Part shown: positions 59,705 through 64,000 of the stretch, one piece after another
Layout: every line of letters begins with the position of its first letter
How positions within the stretch are numbered: the first letter of the stretch is position 1
NCBI GenBank assembly: GCA_038503065.1
Contig: JBCAMK010000002.1
Location: 3,348,001 to 3,412,000 of the forward strand
Direction of reading: 5' to 3'
From: Paragyromitra xinjiangensis
Lineage: Eukaryota > Ascomycota > Pezizomycetes > Pezizales > Discinaceae
Length of the DNA: 64,000 nt
The notes under the pieces: model-generated
Database searches by the model: none
What the model was told of the DNA's origin: nothing
The model's input: the letters and a program-made list of their open reading frames with translations, nothing else
Translations under genes and position numbers: made by a program

Positions 59705-60644
59705 CTACAAGCAACCCCCAACCCACGAACCCAATCGATCCTTCCATTCCTTCTGCACTACACTCCCCCCTTTAACCTCAACCTCCACACCTACCTCCTC
59801 CATTGCCTTGAACTCAAACGGCCCCTCACCACCTTCACCAAGCCACTCCTTCTCCTCATTCCCCTCACCATCATCCTCTACATCTAGAATCCCCTTTGCC
59901 CTAGACACCCTCATCTTCGTGATCTCGTCCTCGAGCAGCTTCTGGATCTTGCCGGCTGGGAGAGCAGTGAATACATCACTCTTATTACACGCAATCAACA
60001 ACCTCTTCGGCTGGGAAGCAGTGTTTGTAGCGGTAGATGCAGACTTTTGCAGCGCGAGCAGGATGTCGTATAGGTACTCGGCTGTGCCACGAACATCAGT
60101 CAGAGAAGAGTCGAGGACGAATATGACGCCACGGATAACAGGTGATGAGATCTGGGTGAGTGCAAGATGACGCAATTTGCCATGGCCGGGAGTGTCGAGG
60201 AGGAGAAACTTCTTGAAGGCTTTCATTGACGGATCATTGACTGAGCGGTATTTGGAGGTGCCTGCGAGGGAAGCTGGGATGGAGCATTCGAGGGAAAGGG
60301 GGGTTTGGGATGTGCGTGTGTCTGGAGGGGGCTTTCCGGTCTCGGTCTCGGATTCGAACTGTAGTGTGGTCAGTATGAGTGGTTTGAGGGAGTGGGTGGA
60401 GGGGACATACAGCTGTCATGAGTGAGGTTTTTCCGCTGCCGGCTGGACCGACGAGGAGGAATGTAGGGAGAGTGGTTGTGGCACGAGAGTTGAATATAAA
60501 CAAATGTATCAGCAAAGGGGTCAAGAAGATGACGATGACCGTAACGATCAAGACGGGTAGAGAAGGATTGAAAAACGAGGCTAGGAAGGAGCTCGGGGGT
60601 GAGTCAAGCAGCGGCCGAGGATCTGGAGCAGGTAGATTTTCCAT
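59705..60644 (-). CDS. SRP102: signal recognition particle receptor beta subunit
   Basis: Exons 60411-60644 and 59705-60358 give 295 residues. One N-terminal membrane anchor (about 29-51) is followed by an Arf-like GTPase domain: G1 GPAGSGKTS at 66-74, G3 DTPGHGKLRH, and G4 NKSD in LLIACNKSDVFTALPAGK. The end has an acidic insert (EDDGEGNEEKEWLGEGGEG) before the closing FKAMEEVGVEVEVKGGS. SR-beta anchors SR-alpha on the ER membrane and senses the translocon, so ribosome-SRP complexes are released to Sec61. The intron follows LMTA within the first domain. Divergent from SEC27. Confidence 0.93.
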
Positions 60645-60949
60645 TGTAAGTACTGGAGGCCGTAGATATAATTCCTATGAAGGTGTAGGTGTAGATGTGA
60701 TGTCCAAGGAACGGAGCGAAAACTAGTTGAAATATCACCAGATGAGGTGAACGTGGAAGTTTCAGAGCGTCAAGCTCAACTTGGGTGCCAAGACATTATT
60801 GAACCTCATCTTGCCCTAAACCCCCTGCCGATGCTGCACAACAGCTGTCCTCTCGAAAAAGCTTCAGGGGATACTATCATCGTTCGAACAGCAATTCACC
60901 CCTCCAAACAAAACAACAAAGAGTAATCGCGGAAGGGCAGTTGGACAGA
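60645..60949. promoter_or_regulatory. divergent promoter SRP102 / SEC27
   Basis: 305 bp between the start codons of two early secretory-pathway genes. The SEC27 side is AC-rich just before the ATG. I see no clear named binding site. Confidence 0.5.
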
Positions 60950-63900
60950 ATGCGGCTAGACGTTAAGGTACAAATCCCCAGCCTAGGTCTCAGTTTTGGA
61001 GGAAAGAGGGGGGAATATGGGGGGCATTCGCCGGGGGTGCTGTGAACAGCAAGATAATCCTCGGAATATCCATCTGCGAATAGAGACTGATCATATCACC
61101 AATTTATCTAGAGACAACTTTTTGCCCGCTCAGACCGAGTAAAGGGAATCGATTTCCACCCCACAGAGCCATGGATTCTAAGCACCTTATACAGCGGTAG
61201 GACCCAGCCCCACGATGTCTCAGAAGGCGGGGCAGAAATCACTGACAGCCTGCAGGCCATGTCTACATCTGGTCCTACGAGACTCAAACTCTCGTCAAGA
61301 CCTTCGAGGTCACTGACGTCCCTGTCCGCGCCGGTCGCTTCATCGCCCGAAAAAACTGGTTCGTGGTTGGTTCTGACGACTTCCATCTCCGTATCTTCAA
61401 CTACAACACCTCAGAGAAGATCGCGGCGTTCGAAGCTCATCCAGACTATATCCGTTCGATTGTTGTACATCCTACACAGCCGTTCGTTCTCACTGCCAGT
61501 GATGACATGACTATCAAGTTGTGGGACTGGGATAAGAGCTGGAAGTGCGTACAGACTTTCGAGGGACATAGCCACTATGTTATGAGCTTGGCTATCAATC
61601 CTAAGGATACGAATACATTTGCATCTGCGTGTTTGGATCGGACTGTGAAGATCTGGAGTTTGGGTGGTGGGGGGAATGCCAATTTCACATTAGAGGCACA
61701 TGAAACGAAGGGTATGTCTCCACAAGATATAATAGAAGGCAAATCTCTGATCGGGCCCCTTAGGTGTTAACCATGTCGACTACTACCCTGCTGCCGACAA
61801 GCCCTACATTCTCACCACCTCTGACGATCGCACAATCAAGGTCTGGGACTACACCACCAAGTCCCTCATCGCGACTCTGGAGGGTCACACTTCCAACGTC
61901 TCTTTCGCCTGTTTCCACCCCGAGCTACCCGTAATCATCTCTGGTTCCGAAGATGGCAGTGTCAAGATCTGGCACGCAAACACCTACCGCCTAGAACAAA
62001 CCCTGAACTACGGCCTGGAGCGAGCATGGTGTGTTTCCTACCAACGAGGGAAGAACGCCCTCGCCATCGGATTCGACGAGGGGTGCGTCGTTATCAAAAT
62101 GGGGCGAGAGGAACCTGCAGTTAGTATGGATGCTGGAGGAAAGGTTGTGTGGGCAAGACACAACGAGGTGTTGACAGCGGTTATCAAGCCAGGTGGTACG
62201 TATTTTTGTCTCAAAATACCTATGGTGTTGATGAGCTGACTTTTCTTCACAGACATAAACATCAAGGACGGAGAGCCCCTTTCCCTCCCACACAAAGACC
62301 TTGGATCCTGTGAAATCTACCCGCAATCCCTGCTGCACTCCCCGAATGGGCGATTCGTGTCCGTATGCGGTGACGGCGAGTATATCATTTACACTGCGCT
62401 CGCATGGAGGAACAAGGCGTTTGGACAGGCATTGGATTTTGCGTGGGGTTCTAGGGACAATTCCAATGATTACGCAATCAGGGAGAGTCCAACGAGTGTG
62501 AAGTTGTTTAAGAACTTTAAGGAGAAGCCAGGAGGTCTGGATGTTGGGTTTGCGGCGGATGGGCTGATTGGAGGTGTACTGCTTGCTGTGAGGGGTAATG
62601 AGGCGGTCGGCCTGTTTGATTGGGAGACGGGTGGTTTGGTGAGGAGGATTGATGTTGTGCCGCATGCTGTAGGTTCTCTTAATGTCTGGGGATTGGGATT
62701 TTGGATATCCTTGAGGTGGTGTGTTTTATAGGGACTGGATTACTGACATTTTGCGGCTTTTAGGTATATTGGTCTGACAGTGGTGAATTGGTTACGCTGG
62801 CTTGTGAAGACGCTTTCTACGTCCTGCGATTCGACAGGGATGAATACGTCTCCGCAGTACAGAACGGAGCTGTTGAAGATGACGGCGTAGAGGCCGCTTT
62901 CGAAGTCATTACTGATATCCATGAAACGTGAGTTCACACTCTACTCTCACAAACCCAATACTAATATCGCTCCAGCGTCCGCACTGGAGAGTGGGTCGGC
63001 GACTGTTTCATCTACACAAACTCCACCAACCGCCTCAACTATCTCGTCGGTGATCAAACCTACACCATTTCCCACTTCGATGCAGCTATGTATCTCCTTG
63101 GCTACATCCCACGTGATGGCCGCATCTATCTCGCCGATAAAGACGTTAATGTGGTTTCATACGCGTTGTCTCTTAATGTTGTCGAATACCAGACTGTTGT
63201 TCTACGTGGAGACATGGATGCCGCCGCAGAGCTCTTGGAAACGATCCCGCAGGATCAGAAGAACAAAATTGCGCGCTTTTTGGAGGGGCAGGGGTATAAA
63301 GAACTTGCGTTAGAAGTCGCTACAGACCCCGAACACCGCTTTGATTTAGCTTTGGGGCTTGGGAACCTCGAGATTGCGCTCGAGATTGCGAGAACAGTTG
63401 AGGAGGAACACAAGTGGAAGACAGTCGGTGACGCAGCTCTCACTAACTGGGATCTTGTTCTTGCAGAGGAGTGCTTCAGAAACGCAAAAGATCTTGGTTC
63501 ACTACTATTACTACACACCGCCACGGGCAACCTCAAGGGCCTCCGAGAGCTGTCTAAGTCCGCTGATGCGGCGGGCTCTAATAACGTTGCGTTTGCGTGT
63601 CTTTGGCAGACAGGTGATATTGCAGACTGCACTAAGTTGCTCCTTAAGACGGGGCGAATCCCTGAAGCGGCTTTATTCACGCAGACGTATAAGCCGAGTC
63701 TGACTCAGGGGGTGGTCGAGAAATGGAAAGGAAGTCTGAAGGAAGGGAAGAAGGAGAAACTAAGTGAGGCGATTGCGGTACCTGGCGAAGATAATGAACT
63801 ATTCCCAGAGTGGGACGAATATTTGAAGATCGAGGAGCAGGAAGGGGAGGATCTGATCGATGTTGGAGAGGAGATTGTTGAGACGCCAGGTGAGGAATAG
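60950..63900 (+). CDS. SEC27: coatomer (COPI) beta' subunit
   Basis: Seven exons (60950-60967, 61112-61196, 61256-61711, 61764-62195, 62253-62668, 62764-62927, 62976-63900) give about 831 residues. A six-codon first exon (MRLDVK) joins [21 protein letters not shown], the conserved start. The N-terminal WD40 propeller shows [53 protein letters not shown] and [14 protein letters not shown]. The second propeller and the alpha-solenoid ([41 protein letters not shown]) follow. The C-terminus is acidic. Beta' binds KKxx-type retrieval signals and p24 cargo in Golgi-to-ER vesicles. The gene appears complete within the window. Confidence 0.95.
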
Positions 63901-64000
63901 ATAAATGGCAGGAGTTTGTAGATTCTTTGTTATGGTAGAAATGGTTGAAACGGTTGATGAAATGTGGTCTTATTTTTCCTTTTACGTTTTTCTGTGTGAT
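63901..64000. other. 3' flank of SEC27
   Basis: T-rich sequence after the stop codon, consistent with the 3' untranslated region. No further gene begins. Confidence 0.5.

Overview
The window looks like nuclear chromosome sequence from a filamentous ascomycete (Pezizomycotina). Nearly every recognisable gene is split by short GT-AG introns (about 39-110 nt, often with a CTAAC/CTGAC-like branch site). Promoters are pyrimidine-rich, there are no operons or Shine-Dalgarno sites, and the gene set is typically fungal (Mit1-type CHD remodeller, fungal NBR1, AP-3 mu, ILV5 with a mitochondrial leader). I cannot name the class or species. Exon limits come from splice consensus, reading phase and recognised protein families, not from transcripts.

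Layout. 1-20 kb is gene-rich: an NBR1-like selective-autophagy receptor (-), a CASC3/Barentsz-like exon-junction protein (-), a Mit1/CHD chromatin remodeller (-), divergent from a mitochondrial rRNA 2'-O-methyltransferase MRM1 (+), then ketol-acid reductoisomerase ILV5 (+). A small orphan ORF follows at 20.5 kb. 21-27 kb is a gene-poor block with decayed repeats and one tRNA-like relic. 27.0-29.3 kb (-) holds two related kinase-like domains whose splice signals join them into one protein: an N-terminal pseudokinase and a C-terminal kinase. Just beyond its 5' end lie a 144-bp MITE-like element with TA target duplications and an outer pair of inverted repeats. 31.8-39 kb is gene-rich again: a serine/threonine dehydratase-like PLP enzyme (+), COQ7 (-), RTF1 (+) and a proline-rich orphan (-). 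39-48.7 kb is a second gene-poor block. 48.7-64 kb is dense housekeeping DNA: a DMAC1-like inner-membrane protein (-), AP-3 mu (+), glutaminyl-tRNA synthetase (+), an unrecognised lysine/arginine-rich protein (-), ribulose-phosphate 3-epimerase (-), SRP receptor beta (-) and COPI beta' SEC27 (+).

The genes do not form one pathway. Membrane traffic is over-represented in the last 16 kb (AP-3, SRP receptor, COPI), and SRP receptor beta and SEC27 share a 305-bp divergent promoter.

Two observations stand out. The first is the tandem pseudokinase-kinase gene with matching intron positions in both halves. The second is a window-wide compositional pattern: in many long exons the coding strand starts C-rich and ends G-rich, then resets after the next intron.
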